From positions 62,001 through 126,000 of the forward strand of contig VENI01000005.1 in the NCBI GenBank assembly GCA_009711615.1: a stretch of DNA of 64,000 nucleotides, read 5' to 3'. The DNA comes from Bacillota bacterium. GTDB lineage: Bacteria > Bacillota > Desulfotomaculia > Desulfotomaculales > Desulfohalotomaculaceae. Each line of letters begins with the position of its first letter. The stretch's first letter is position 1. Under the pieces are notes generated by a model, which searched no databases, had not been told where the DNA came from, and saw only the letters and a list, made by a program, of their open reading frames with translations. Positions 1-7,221 of the stretch are shown here, piece by piece. Position numbers and translations under genes: made by a program.

Positions 1-2
1 TC

Positions 3-419
3 AAACAATATATTATTAGACTTTTTCTAAATAATCCACGATTACAAGATCAGATAATTTTCACTGGTCAAATAACAAATAAATGTGAACTCTTTAAAGA
101 ATATAAAAAAGCGAAAATATTCTGCTTAACTTCTAAAATTGAGGGATTCCCATTAGTTTTTCCTGAAGCAGCAAGAAATGGTTGTTTTATTGTTTCTTCT
201 AATTTACCAGCAGCCTGGGACATAACAGACAATAAAAAATACGGAGATATTTTCGAAATTGAAGATATTAAACAACTAGCTTTATTATTAATTAATAATT
301 GCAAAGCCGAAGAAAGGTTAAAGTCAGTATGTAAAGATATTCAAACCTTTGCTTATGAAAACTTTTACTGGGTAAATATATGTAAAAAAATAAATTATTC
401 ACTCACTGAAGATAGATAA
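3..419 (+). CDS. Glycosyltransferase, C-terminal part (5' end outside window)
   Basis: An open frame enters from the left edge and stops with TAA at 417–419, leaving about 138 residues. The order of motifs fits the C-terminal nucleotide-sugar-binding half of GT-B glycosyltransferases (family GT4-like): a strand with IIFTGQITNK, an acidic/aromatic helix, KIFCLTSKIEGFPLVFPEA, which is the family's S-x-x-EGFP...EA signature, then NGCFIVSSNLPAAWDI. The substrate cannot be told; such enzymes usually build surface polysaccharide or lipid-linked sugars at the cytoplasmic membrane. The coding is clearly more AT-rich than the metabolic genes to the right, as is common for surface-polysaccharide genes. 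It converges on the next gene with a shared terminator between them. Confidence 0.75.
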   Translation, partial: KQYIIRLFLNNPRLQDQIIFTGQITNKCELFKEYKKAKIFCLTSKIEGFPLVFPEAARNGCFIVSSNLPAAWDITDNKKYGDIFEIEDIKQLALLLINNCKAEERLKSVCKDIQTFAYENFYWVNICKKINYSLTEDR

Positions 420-451
420 AGAGCCCATTAATTTTGGGCTCTTTATCTATC
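411..451. terminator. Bidirectional hairpin terminator between convergent genes
   Basis: A perfect 17-bp inverted repeat (arms 411–427 and 435–451) surrounds a 7-base AT loop. The stem core is GAGCCCA/TGGGCTC with A/T-rich flanks, so either strand gives a GC stem followed by U-rich sequence. It overlaps the stop codon of the glycosyltransferase and lies 25 bases from the end of the convergent gene. Confidence 0.8.
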
Positions 452-475
452 TCTGATATGTTCGGAACATTTCTT

Positions 476-1297
476 TTATCCCGCGTATGGATGACGAAAA
501 ACCGGTGGTCTTAAAATTGGCCACTGCAATGGTGGCATAGGTTCAGGTCTGGGTCGCTCGGTTCTAGTTATTTGGGGATCTGTCCTGGGTCGCTCAATTC
601 TGGTTTCTTTGTGTTCTTGAACTTCTTTACTGCTTTTAGTTCTCATTGGTAACGTCGTTATCTTCTCACTTTCCAATGCTTCTTCTACATTCTTGGTTTT
701 CTTTTTAAGACGGTACTCTTTTACCATGCTCGCGACACCCACTGATGCTAATCCAAGCACTAACGCTCCTCCCCCGGCCAGTAGGGCTGTGGTTAATACA
801 CCAATGGACTTGGTTTCGGCCCCTGGGTCCGTTATCTTAAAAAAGTCACTCAGTTTGGGCTCAGTAGTATGTTTCCAGGTTCCTTCTTCCCCTTCATCTT
901 CTTTAAACTCATCAATAATTAATTCCCATTCAGTTTTGTCGTTATCTATATACAAGTCCTTGTTTGCTACGATATCTTTTTCTGCAGGCACTTCTAAATC
1001 TACTAAATCATGTTCTAGATCATCTTTTTTAGCAATTAAATTATCTAGCATATTGGAAATAGAGTTCAACATTTTTGATGCCTCATCATTCGGGCTACTG
1101 CTCTTCTGCTGCACTGTTACCTCTTCTTTGTAAGTTTTGTTATAGTCATCATCGGTTACCAATTCAAAATCCATGTCCCCGTAATCAAGCTCTTCACTCT
1201 CCAGATCTTCCATGACACTCTCATGATAATGCTTTTCTTTCACTGCCATCTCCTCCAAACCATTTTCTAGCATCACCTCAAAGACATATAAATGCAC
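476..1297 (-). CDS. Unknown single-span membrane protein with acidic N-terminus and proline-rich tail
   Basis: Not recognised. The 273-residue product has a strongly acidic N-terminal half (about residues 25–155) with a possible short coiled coil around 71–100. One hydrophobic glycine/alanine-rich segment follows (about 164–191), then a basic stop-transfer stretch (KEYRLKKK). The tail carries a repeated RTERPR-type sequence and a Pro-rich end. This suggests a bitopic protein with a large acidic domain on one face and a basic/Pro-rich tail on the other; there is no signal peptidase site, so orientation is unclear. The longest reading starts at GTG 1297 with AGGTG eight bases upstream; an ATG 48 bases further in (around 1249) has GGAGG but at very short spacing. 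It stands alone between two terminators. Confidence 0.6.
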   Translation of the reverse strand: MHLYVFEVMLENGLEEMAVKEKHYHESVMEDLESEELDYGDMDFELVTDDDYNKTYKEEVTVQQKSSSPNDEASKMLNSISNMLDNLIAKKDDLEHDLVDLEVPAEKDIVANKDLYIDNDKTEWELIIDEFKEDEGEEGTWKHTTEPKLSDFFKITDPGAETKSIGVLTTALLAGGGALVLGLASVGVASMVKEYRLKKKTKNVEEALESEKITTLPMRTKSSKEVQEHKETRIERPRTDPQITRTERPRPEPMPPLQWPILRPPVFRHPYAG

Positions 1298-1381
1298 TTA
1301 TAAAACACCTGTTTCTACAGAATATTTTCAGAAGTGGTTAATTGTGACAAAACTTCGCAAAAACAACATATTAATTTATGG

Positions 1382-1412
1382 AAAAAAAGAAGCAGCTGAT
1401 TTCAGCTGCTTC
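1382..1412 (-). terminator. Rho-independent terminator of the citrate/isocitrate operon
   Basis: An 11-bp inverted repeat (GAAGCAGCTGA at 1389–1399 and its complement at 1402–1412) is followed on the minus strand by seven U residues (A run 1382–1388). It lies 40 bases after the isocitrate dehydrogenase stop and closes the leftward operon that begins at 5409. Confidence 0.9.
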
Positions 1413-1452
1413 TACATATATATTAAGGGGGAGTTAAAGAGTTAGAATTGGA

Positions 1453-2454
1453 CTAACCCATATTGGCAATGATAGCTTCTGTTAGTTCGGTAGTTGTTGA
1501 ACTACCTCCCAAGTCTTTTGTTTTGTATTTCCCTTCCTGCAACACCCTAACCATTGCTTGATAAATAGTCTCTGCTGCTTTATGCTCACCCAAGTGCTGC
1601 AGCATTAATGATGCAGACTGAATAATCGCCAACGGATTGGCCAAGTCTTGGCCAGCTATATCCGGGGCACTGCCGTGCACTGATTCAAATATGGCATACT
1701 CGGTTCCAATGTTAGCCCCGGGAGCTAAACCCAAGCCTCCAATTAAACCTGCACACAGATCTGAGATAATATCTCCATATAGATTTGGCATTACCATAAC
1801 GTCAAAAGTCTTAGGGTCTTGCACCAGTTTCATGCTGGTGGCATCAACTATTGCTTCCTCGTAATCTATTTCAGGATACTGAGAAGCCACCTGCCTGGCA
1901 CATTCCAAAAACAAACCGTCACTAAGCTTCATAATGTTTGCTTTATGTACTGCTGTAACCTTTTTTCTATCGTGCTTTAATGCATATGCAAAGGCAAAGC
2001 GGACAATACTCTCGGAAGCTTCGCGGGTAATTATTTTTATACTTTCAGCGGCATCTTGGCCCACCATATGTTCCACACCGGCGTATAGATCTTCTGTGTT
2101 TTCTCTTACCACCACCAAGTCTATGTCTTCATACCGAGTATTAATACCAGGTAGTGATTTAGCCGGTCTCAGGTTGGCATACAAATTTAATTCTTTGCGC
2201 AACGCAACGTTGACACTGCGAAACCCCTTGCCCACCGGTGTTGTCACCGGACCTTTTAGAGCCACTTTATTTTTCTTAATCGATTCTATAACATATTCGG
2301 GAAGCGGTGTTCCGTATTCCGGTATTACCGCTGCTCCCGCTTCTACGATATCCCAGTTAATGTTTACCCCGGCCGCCTCTATTACCTGCCTTACCGATCC
2401 GGTAATTTCAGGACCAATGCCGTCACCGGGAATTAGTGTTACATTGTATGACAA
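1453..2454 (-). CDS. icd: NAD-dependent isocitrate dehydrogenase (IPMDH/homoisocitrate dehydrogenase superfamily)
   Basis: Beta-decarboxylating dehydrogenase, about 333 residues, predicted to turn isocitrate and NAD+ into 2-oxoglutarate and CO2 in the cytoplasm. The superfamily signature is intact: catalytic Arg in ANLRP and VVVREN, Tyr in DLYAGVE, Lys in VHKANIMK, metal-binding Asp pair in YGDIISD. The substrate loop reads FRSVNVALR; Ser80 and Asn82 match the E. coli Icd residues (S113, N115) that bind the isocitrate gamma-carboxylate, unlike the Leu-rich loop of isopropylmalate dehydrogenase. The cofactor loop HGSAPDIAG carries Asp-Ile, the NAD-type choice. TTG 2454 is preferred because GGAGGG lies seven bases upstream and the protein then begins [11 protein letters not shown]; an in-frame ATG at 2469 lacks a ribosome site. 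Last gene of its operon. Homoisocitrate as substrate is the main alternative. Confidence 0.85.
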   Translation of the reverse strand: MSYNVTLIPGDGIGPEITGSVRQVIEAAGVNINWDIVEAGAAVIPEYGTPLPEYVIESIKKNKVALKGPVTTPVGKGFRSVNVALRKELNLYANLRPAKSLPGINTRYEDIDLVVVRENTEDLYAGVEHMVGQDAAESIKIITREASESIVRFAFAYALKHDRKKVTAVHKANIMKLSDGLFLECARQVASQYPEIDYEEAIVDATSMKLVQDPKTFDVMVMPNLYGDIISDLCAGLIGGLGLAPGANIGTEYAIFESVHGSAPDIAGQDLANPLAIIQSASLMLQHLGEHKAAETIYQAMVRVLQEGKYKTKDLGGSSTTTELTEAIIANMG

Positions 2455-2468
2455 GACCCTTCCCTCCA

Positions 2469-2972
2469 TCAGCCAATGTTAAAATCACCATATTTCCTAA
2501 AATGTGCTGCCAAACCACCGTCTCTTAATATTTTTATCATTACATCCGGCAGTGGCTTGGCTTTTATTTCTATACCTTTGGTCAGGTTTTTAACAATACC
2601 ACAACCTAAATCCACCTCTAGACGGTCACCGGCATCTATCTGGTCTGTGTCGCATTCCACCACTGGTAGCCCAGTATTAATGGCATTGCGATAAAAAATA
2701 CGGGCAAAGGACTTAGCAAGCACCGCAGATATTTCTGCATTTTTAATGGCCAACGGAGCCTGTTCCCGTGAGGACCCACAACCAAAGTTATTCCCAGCAA
2801 CTATAAAGTCACCTGGGGTAACCTTTGAGTAAAAATCCGGATCTAAGTCTTCCATAACATGCTGGGCTAACTCTTTCATATCTAAAGTTTTAAATTTGTA
2901 TTTACCCGCTATTATATAATCGGTGTTGATGTCATTCTGATCAAATTTATGAACTTTACCGGAAAGGTTCAT
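2469..2972 (-). CDS. Aconitase-type hydratase, small (swivel) subunit, LeuD/homoaconitase family
   Basis: Small subunit of a two-part aconitase-family hydro-lyase, 167 residues, the usual LeuD-like length. The family signature FGCGSSREQAP is present, preceded by INTDYIIAGKY. In this family the loop after GRY/GKY sets specificity: homoaconitase (tricarboxylate) subunits carry a basic residue plus Thr, whereas isopropylmalate isomerases have hydrophobic residues. Here the loop reads KFKT, with Lys-Thr at the matching place although one residue longer. This favours citrate or homocitrate over isopropylmalate. The ATG directly follows the stop codon of the large subunit, with AGGTGG upstream. A generic leuD annotation would probably mislead. 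Confidence 0.85.
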   Translation of the reverse strand: MNLSGKVHKFDQNDINTDYIIAGKYKFKTLDMKELAQHVMEDLDPDFYSKVTPGDFIVAGNNFGCGSSREQAPLAIKNAEISAVLAKSFARIFYRNAINTGLPVVECDTDQIDAGDRLEVDLGCGIVKNLTKGIEIKAKPLPDVMIKILRDGGLAAHFRKYGDFNIG

Positions 2973-4241
2973 TTATACCACCTTCCTTGATGATATTTCT
3001 CTGGGATTGGCAATCTCTCCGGCCAAAGCGGAAACAGCTACAGTGGCGGGAGAAGCTAAGTAAATATTTGCACTGCCGTTGCCCATACGGCCTTTAAAGT
3101 TGCGATTAGCGGTAGAAATGACATTTTCCCCGTCTGACGGCACCCCATTATGAGTACCTACACAAGGTCCGCACCCCGGTGTTACTACCGCCGCTCCGGC
3201 TTCCATTAGGGTTTGGATGATGCCCTCGTTCATGGCATCAATATATATTTGCTTGGATGCCGGGGCCACTATTAATCTTACCCGAGGACTTATCTTCCTG
3301 CCTTTTAAAACAGAGGCAGCTATTCTTAGGTCCTCTAGCCTGCCATTGGTACAGGTACCGATAACCGCCTGCTGGATAGGAGTCCCCACTATGTTGCTGA
3401 TGCCAGTTACATTGTCCACCCGATGGGGCATGGCTACCTGTGGTTCCAACTTGCTGGCATCGTATTCTTTTACTTTGACATATTTGGCATCTGAATCAGG
3501 TGACACCGCAGTGAATTCTTCATTTGTATAATTAGAAAGCCACTGTAATGTTTTTTCATCTGCTTCCATCATACCAGCCTTGGCTCCCATTTCAATGGCC
3601 ATGTTGGCCATAGTCATTCTTCCTTCCATGGACAGCGCCCTCACCGCTTCGCCGGTATACTCTGCCGCTTTGTAAGTTGCCCCATCAGCGGTGACATCCC
3701 CAATTAGGTGCAGTATTAAGTCTTTAGCGTAAACCCCTTGGGGCAGTTCTCCATGACAAATAAATTTAATTGTCTCAGGCACTTTAAACCACATTTTACC
3801 GGAAATCATTGCTGCTGCCAGGTCAGTAGAGCCAACTCCTGTAGAAAAGGCATTCAACGCCCCGTAGGTGCAAGTGTGGGAGTCAGCTCCCACCACCAGT
3901 TTGCCCGGTCCTACTTTACCACTTTCCGGCATTAATTGATGGCAGACACCTTCTCCAATATCATACAACTTAAATTCTTTTTCACTGGAAAACTCACGCA
4001 TCAGTTTATGTAGCGCTGATACTCCTTCGTTAGGGCTTGGTGAACTATGATCAATCACCATGGCCACCTTTTCCGGATCAAATACTTTTTCACCGTTCAT
4101 ATCATTAAAGGCCCGGATAGCCAGTGGTGATGTGCCGTCCTGACCCATCACCAAATCCACATTGGCTACTATTATGTCCCCGGCCTTTACTTCTTTACCG
4201 CTATGACTGGACAGTATCTTTTCGATAATTGTTTGACCCAA
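2973..4241 (-). CDS. Aconitase-type hydratase, large [4Fe-4S] subunit, LeuC/homoaconitase family
   Basis: Large catalytic subunit of the same hydro-lyase, 422 residues, matching the archaeal-type LeuC/homoaconitase length. The three cluster-binding cysteines are in place: Cys297 in GTCTNGR and Cys357/Cys360 in PGCGPCVG. GADSHTCTYGAL and GSTDLA are further family blocks. A longer reading from 4304 exists, but TTG 4241 is the better start: AGAGGG lies six bases upstream, the protein then begins as homologs do (GQTIIEKIL), and it sits one base after the stop codon of the preceding gene, indicating coupled translation. Predicted reaction: citrate to isocitrate via cis-aconitate, or the homocitrate equivalent. 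Confidence 0.88.
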   Translation of the reverse strand: MGQTIIEKILSSHSGKEVKAGDIIVANVDLVMGQDGTSPLAIRAFNDMNGEKVFDPEKVAMVIDHSSPSPNEGVSALHKLMREFSSEKEFKLYDIGEGVCHQLMPESGKVGPGKLVVGADSHTCTYGALNAFSTGVGSTDLAAAMISGKMWFKVPETIKFICHGELPQGVYAKDLILHLIGDVTADGATYKAAEYTGEAVRALSMEGRMTMANMAIEMGAKAGMMEADEKTLQWLSNYTNEEFTAVSPDSDAKYVKVKEYDASKLEPQVAMPHRVDNVTGISNIVGTPIQQAVIGTCTNGRLEDLRIAASVLKGRKISPRVRLIVAPASKQIYIDAMNEGIIQTLMEAGAAVVTPGCGPCVGTHNGVPSDGENVISTANRNFKGRMGNGSANIYLASPATVAVSALAGEIANPREISSRKVV

Positions 4242-4242
4242 T

Positions 4243-5409
4243 CTAATCCCTCTTTCCATGATGAATATGTTGATGCGCATGAGGATAGCCAAAATAGTCT
4301 TCATAAATATACATTAATTCTTTATCAAACAGTACTCGCTTCAATGAAACAGCCGCAGCACGCACCTTGGGCAATAATTCTTGCGCCTGATGCTGGCTTA
4401 AGGGAATTCCATATTCAGCAAACTTGGCCCTTAGAGAAGCGGTTCCTGAGTGCTTGCCCACTACAATTTGGCGTGCCAAGCCAACCTCTTCCGGCTGGAA
4501 GGCCTCGTATGTTTTAGGGTTCTTAAGCGCACCATCCGCATGAATGCCAGATTCATGGGAAAACATGTTACTACCTACTATCGCTTTCCAAGCTGGCAGT
4601 TCCCTTCCTGAAGCCCGGGAAACATATTCTGCAATTTCTACAAACATGTCGGTTCTAACGCCCAAATCATTATCATACAGGTGCTTTAGTGACATCACCA
4701 CTTCTTCCAAAGGGGAATTACCGGCCCGTTCTCCAAGACCCAATACCGTAACTCCTACCCAATTCGCTCCAGCCTTAACCCCTGCCAGAGCATTGGCAGT
4801 GGCCATACCAAAATCATTATGGGTGTGCATTTCTATTTCTATATCCACCGCATCGCGAATTTTAGATATATGTTCGTAAGTAGTAAACGGATCTAATACC
4901 CCTACAGTATCACAATAACGCAACCGGTCAGCTCCAGCCTCTTTAGCTGCCTTAGCATATTGAATTAAAAAGTTAATGTCACTGCGAGATGCATCCTCAG
5001 CATTGGCTGATACATACAAGCCGTTTTTCTTGGCAAACTCCACCGCCCGACTCATATTTTCAACTACCCATTCTCTACTTTTCCCCAATTTGTATTTCAT
5101 GTGAATGTCAGAAGTAGAAATAGAGATAGCCACAGCATCCACTCCACATTCAAGTGAACACTCTATATCTCGAATAACCGGCCTGTTCCAGCCCATAATA
5201 CTGGCTTTTAAACCAGCAGAACAAATGGCTTTTATGGCATCCTGCTCGTCACCTTCCATTACAGGAATACCAGCCTCAATTTGATCCACACCCACTTCAT
5301 CAAGTAGTTTTGCAATCCTTAACTTTTCCCGATTGGCAAAGACCACCCCAGCAGTTTGTTCGCCGTCACGAAGAGTAGTATCCACTATATTAATTTTTCT
5401 TTTTTCCAT
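4243..5409 (-). CDS. Citrate (Re) synthase / homocitrate synthase-type enzyme
   Basis: DRE-TIM metallolyase of the homocitrate/2-isopropylmalate synthase family, 388 residues. Seen: the catalytic IVDTTLRDGEQ block at residues 7–17, the metal-binding HTHNDFG, and the LGERAGNSPLEEV block. It lacks the C-terminal leucine-regulatory domain of LeuA, so it is NifV/Re-citrate-synthase-like. In Clostridium kluyveri a protein of this family is a Re-face citrate synthase encoded next to aconitase and isocitrate dehydrogenase genes; the same gene order and the isocitrate-type residues downstream suggest the same role here. Homocitrate synthesis is the alternative. The C-terminus is unusually His-rich (PHAHQHIHH). 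ATG 5409 has GGGAGGTG upstream. First gene of a four-gene operon. Confidence 0.8.
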   Translation of the reverse strand: MEKRKINIVDTTLRDGEQTAGVVFANREKLRIAKLLDEVGVDQIEAGIPVMEGDEQDAIKAICSAGLKASIMGWNRPVIRDIECSLECGVDAVAISISTSDIHMKYKLGKSREWVVENMSRAVEFAKKNGLYVSANAEDASRSDINFLIQYAKAAKEAGADRLRYCDTVGVLDPFTTYEHISKIRDAVDIEIEMHTHNDFGMATANALAGVKAGANWVGVTVLGLGERAGNSPLEEVVMSLKHLYDNDLGVRTDMFVEIAEYVSRASGRELPAWKAIVGSNMFSHESGIHADGALKNPKTYEAFQPEEVGLARQIVVGKHSGTASLRAKFAEYGIPLSQHQAQELLPKVRAAAVSLKRVLFDKELMYIYEDYFGYPHAHQHIHHGKRD

Positions 5410-5595
5410 TAATATACACCTCCCAATAATAAAATCTTATCACAGTTAACTAATAAATAAAAGTAAACTTTCATTTTTATACTGTATACATGCATTTGGT
5501 TGTCTATTTCACTATAAATTTAAATTATTCATTAATTATTGTACATTTCATTTATGTTCCTCTCGTTTCCTCCTGTACAAAAAACTGAAACACTA

Positions 5596-5617
5596 TAACT
5601 GTACAGTTGTACAGTTA
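5596..5617. promoter_or_regulatory. Palindromic operator candidate (10-2-10 inverted repeat)
   Basis: TAACTGTACA (5596–5605) and its exact complement TGTACAGTTA (5608–5617) are separated by two bases. The TGTACA core also occurs at about 5540–5545 and 5574–5579, spacing that suggests several binding sites of a dimeric regulator. It lies about 190 bases upstream of the Re-citrate-synthase-like start and 145 bases upstream of the rightward gene. The cognate regulator is unknown. Confidence 0.5.
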
Positions 5618-5686
5618 TCTAGTCATCATGCATGTCAATAACTTGACTATCATTATATGGAATAATATTTTTTTAATGGCAAATGT

Positions 5687-5714
5687 CACCAAAAAAACAC
5701 AATGGCATAATATA
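5687..5714 (+). promoter_or_regulatory. Sigma-K-like (late mother-cell sporulation) promoter
   Basis: The -10-like element CATAATATA (5706–5714) matches the sigma-K pattern CATAnnnTA, and ACC (5688–5690) lies 15 bases upstream where sigma-K uses AC. The same combination recurs upstream of the next gene at 6326–6353, which argues against chance. Confidence 0.5.
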
Positions 5715-5761
5715 CCATTGAGCTATGAAGTGTATCTATAAAATTTTAAGGAGGGTATAAA

Positions 5762-6241
5762 ATGGATACAAAAAAACTAGCTGAATGCTTTACCGATAGC
5801 GAGGGACCGGAACAGCTACAGTGTGTTTCACTGGAAAATCAAGCCAATATAGACCAGGATCAGGATGTTGAACAAGTTAACTGGAATGAACAAACTGGAT
5901 GTAACGTGGCAGTTGCCTGTGGCGGTGTTGCAGTGGCAGTGCAATATGCTGACCAGGTAAATTCCGCTGCCCAGACTGCTATTATTCTTCAAACTAACCA
6001 AAATGCTCAAGCAGGTGACGATGCTTCTAACTTTGTAGCTACTAATTTTGGTTTCCCTGCTAATTCTTCTATGACAGAAATCCCTGATGAAACTAATTTT
6101 GATGCCAAGATGGATAAAAACAATGAATTAACTGTAAACGGCAAAAAAATGCAACCTAAAGACTTTGGCGATGGCCTGAAAATGTTTGTTCTCGGTCAGA
6201 TGAAGAAAAGCAAAAATGTATCAGATGAAGTAAAAGCATAG
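5762..6241 (+). CDS. Unknown spore-associated-type protein A (three-paralog family)
   Basis: Not recognised; 159 residues, no signal peptide. The N-terminal half (about 25–85) is rich in Asn/Gln/Asp and alternating Val/Ala (NVAVACGGVAVAVQY), a beta-forming composition reminiscent of spore coat CotX/CotV proteins but without certain homology. The C-terminal module (about 113–146; KMDK, LTVNGKK, DFGDGLKM) is shared with the two following genes. There are three cysteines (9, 21, 47 region) plus one in ACGG. A very strong ribosome site (AAGGAGGG, about six bases before ATG 5762) and a sigma-K-like promoter precede it; a long hairpin terminator follows. Role in spore coat or crust assembly is inference from promoter type and composition only. 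Confidence 0.6.
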   Translation: MDTKKLAECFTDSEGPEQLQCVSLENQANIDQDQDVEQVNWNEQTGCNVAVACGGVAVAVQYADQVNSAAQTAIILQTNQNAQAGDDASNFVATNFGFPANSSMTEIPDETNFDAKMDKNNELTVNGKKMQPKDFGDGLKMFVLGQMKKSKNVSDEVKA

Positions 6242-6244
6242 ACA

Positions 6245-6296
6245 AAACACAAATAAATTAAACCCGCAAATTTTGCGGGTTAATTTATTTGTGTTT
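6245..6296 (+). terminator. Long hairpin terminator
   Basis: A nearly perfect inverted repeat of about 25 bp: AACCCGCAAA and its complement form the GC core at the top, extended by AT-rich arms AACACAAATAAATT and complement. One base is unpaired. It separates the first paralog from the promoter of the second. Confidence 0.8.
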
Positions 6297-6325
6297 GGAA
6301 ATATTTATTTTGTTTTACATTTATC

Positions 6326-6353
6326 ACCAATAAATAAATGCTTGCATAATATA
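6326..6353 (+). promoter_or_regulatory. Second sigma-K-like promoter
   Basis: CATAATATA (6345–6353) with ACC (6326–6328) 16 bases upstream. The nine-base -10 element is identical to that at 5706–5714, and both -35 regions read TCACCAA. It drives 6392 and probably the three genes behind it. Confidence 0.5.
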
Positions 6354-6391
6354 ACGTAACGGTTTTAAGAAATTATCGGGAGGTAATCTAT

Positions 6392-6736
6392 ATGGATGAA
6401 AAACTAAACCAACCTGTTCAACAACCAGAACTAAAAAATGTCCCCACCCAAGGGGAGGCAAAGGCTGTTGCCACCTCTGAAGGTGCCAGTGCTACAGTTA
6501 ACCAGGTAATTGTTCAGTATAGAACTGCTGTATTAGTTCTTGGCAGTGACCAGCCTGCCTTGAATTTTAATGCATTAGGAAAAAAAGTTGATATTGAAAT
6601 GGATGAACAGGGCAACATGGTTATTAACGGCAAGCAGGTAAAAACTAAAGAAATTGGTGATGGGATTAAGATGGTGGTAGTTGAAGACCAAGATGTTCAA
6701 GAAAATGTTGAGACCACTGACACCAAAGAGGAATAG
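6392..6736 (+). CDS. Unknown spore-associated-type protein B (short paralog)
   Basis: Not recognised; 114 residues. After a Gln/Pro-rich start it has a Ala/Thr/Val-rich segment (about 22–52) and then the shared C-terminal module (about 65–98: DIEMDEQ, MVINGKQ, EIGDGIKMVVVE). The tail is acidic. It contains no cysteine, unlike its two neighbours, and lacks most of their N-terminal domain. The ribosome site GGGAGGT is well placed before ATG 6392. The stop is 11 bases before the next start, so the two genes are co-transcribed. Function unknown; sporulation timing is inferred from the promoter. Confidence 0.6.
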   Translation: MDEKLNQPVQQPELKNVPTQGEAKAVATSEGASATVNQVIVQYRTAVLVLGSDQPALNFNALGKKVDIEMDEQGNMVINGKQVKTKEIGDGIKMVVVEDQDVQENVETTDTKEE

Positions 6737-6747
6737 GGGTATGCCTA

Positions 6748-7167
6748 ATGACTAGAAAAAAATCATCTCCTAAATATTGTGCCAAAGCTTGTACAGAAAA
6801 TGATGTTAAGCAGGTTAATACATTTAACATAAGTCAAAACCAAAGCATAAATCAGCAAAATTCTTGTACTCAGGGAGATACCTGTGCGGTTTCTTGTGAT
6901 GGCATCGCAATTGCACCACAATTTTGTAGAGACGCAAATTTTAACATTCAGGTTGCAGCGGTATCCGCAAGTAATGAATCCACAACAAACTTAATTCAAA
7001 ATCACCATATAGCTTTAGAAAGCTACTATCCTGGAGATTGCTTAGCAGCATTAATAAAGCCTTTAGATTTAAAAATGGATAAGGATATGGGAGATATCAC
7101 TTTAAACGGTAATAAGATAAATGCCCATGATTTGGGGAAAGAGATTATATCGTATTTAAAAAGTTAG
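6748..7167 (+). CDS. Unknown cysteine-rich spore-associated-type protein C (paralog)
   Basis: Not recognised; 139 residues with seven cysteines (positions about 11, 15, 40, 46, 50, 60, 98). The N-terminal domain aligns by eye with protein A: NISQNQSINQQN against NIDQDQDVEQVN, then CAVSCDGIAIAPQF against VAVACGGVAVAVQY. The C-terminal module is repeated at about 106–137 (LDLKMDK, ITLNGNK, HDLGKEI). Cysteines not conserved in the paralogs suggest disulfide cross-linking, as in many coat proteins, but this is inference. AGGGGT lies nine bases before ATG 6748. Gene order A–B–C with one module in common points to local duplication. Confidence 0.6.
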   Translation: MTRKKSSPKYCAKACTENDVKQVNTFNISQNQSINQQNSCTQGDTCAVSCDGIAIAPQFCRDANFNIQVAAVSASNESTTNLIQNHHIALESYYPGDCLAALIKPLDLKMDKDMGDITLNGNKINAHDLGKEIISYLKS

Positions 7168-7221
7168 TTAGTATAGGGGGATGTCTAGTGACATTCCCTT
7201 AAACCAATAGGGGGCGTGTAA

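Larger units (their letters stand above)
5410..5761. other. 352-base divergent intergenic regulatory region
   Basis: AT-rich gap between the leftward citrate operon and the rightward spore-like cluster. It holds four copies of TGTACA (at about 5540, 5574, 5600 and 5608), the last two forming a palindrome, and a sigma-K-like promoter facing right near its end. No convincing consensus sigma-A promoter for the leftward operon was found; a weak TATAAA-like -10 lies near 5480. No small gene was seen in it. Confidence 0.5.

Noticed and set aside
1453-2972. Annotation as leuB and leuD of leucine synthesis
   Set aside because: The isocitrate-type Ser/Asn loop, the Lys-Thr loop of the small subunit and the linked citrate/homocitrate synthase-type gene argue against isopropylmalate substrates.
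4242-4304. A longer N-terminus for the aconitase-type large subunit
   Set aside because: It would overlap the preceding gene deeply, has no ribosome site, and the family start aligns with TTG 4241, which has AGAGGG at six bases.
7174-7200. Terminator between protein C and the coiled-coil gene
   Set aside because: The hairpin GGGATGTC-TAGT-GACATTCCC has a bulge and is not followed by a T run, so at most it is a weak mRNA structure.
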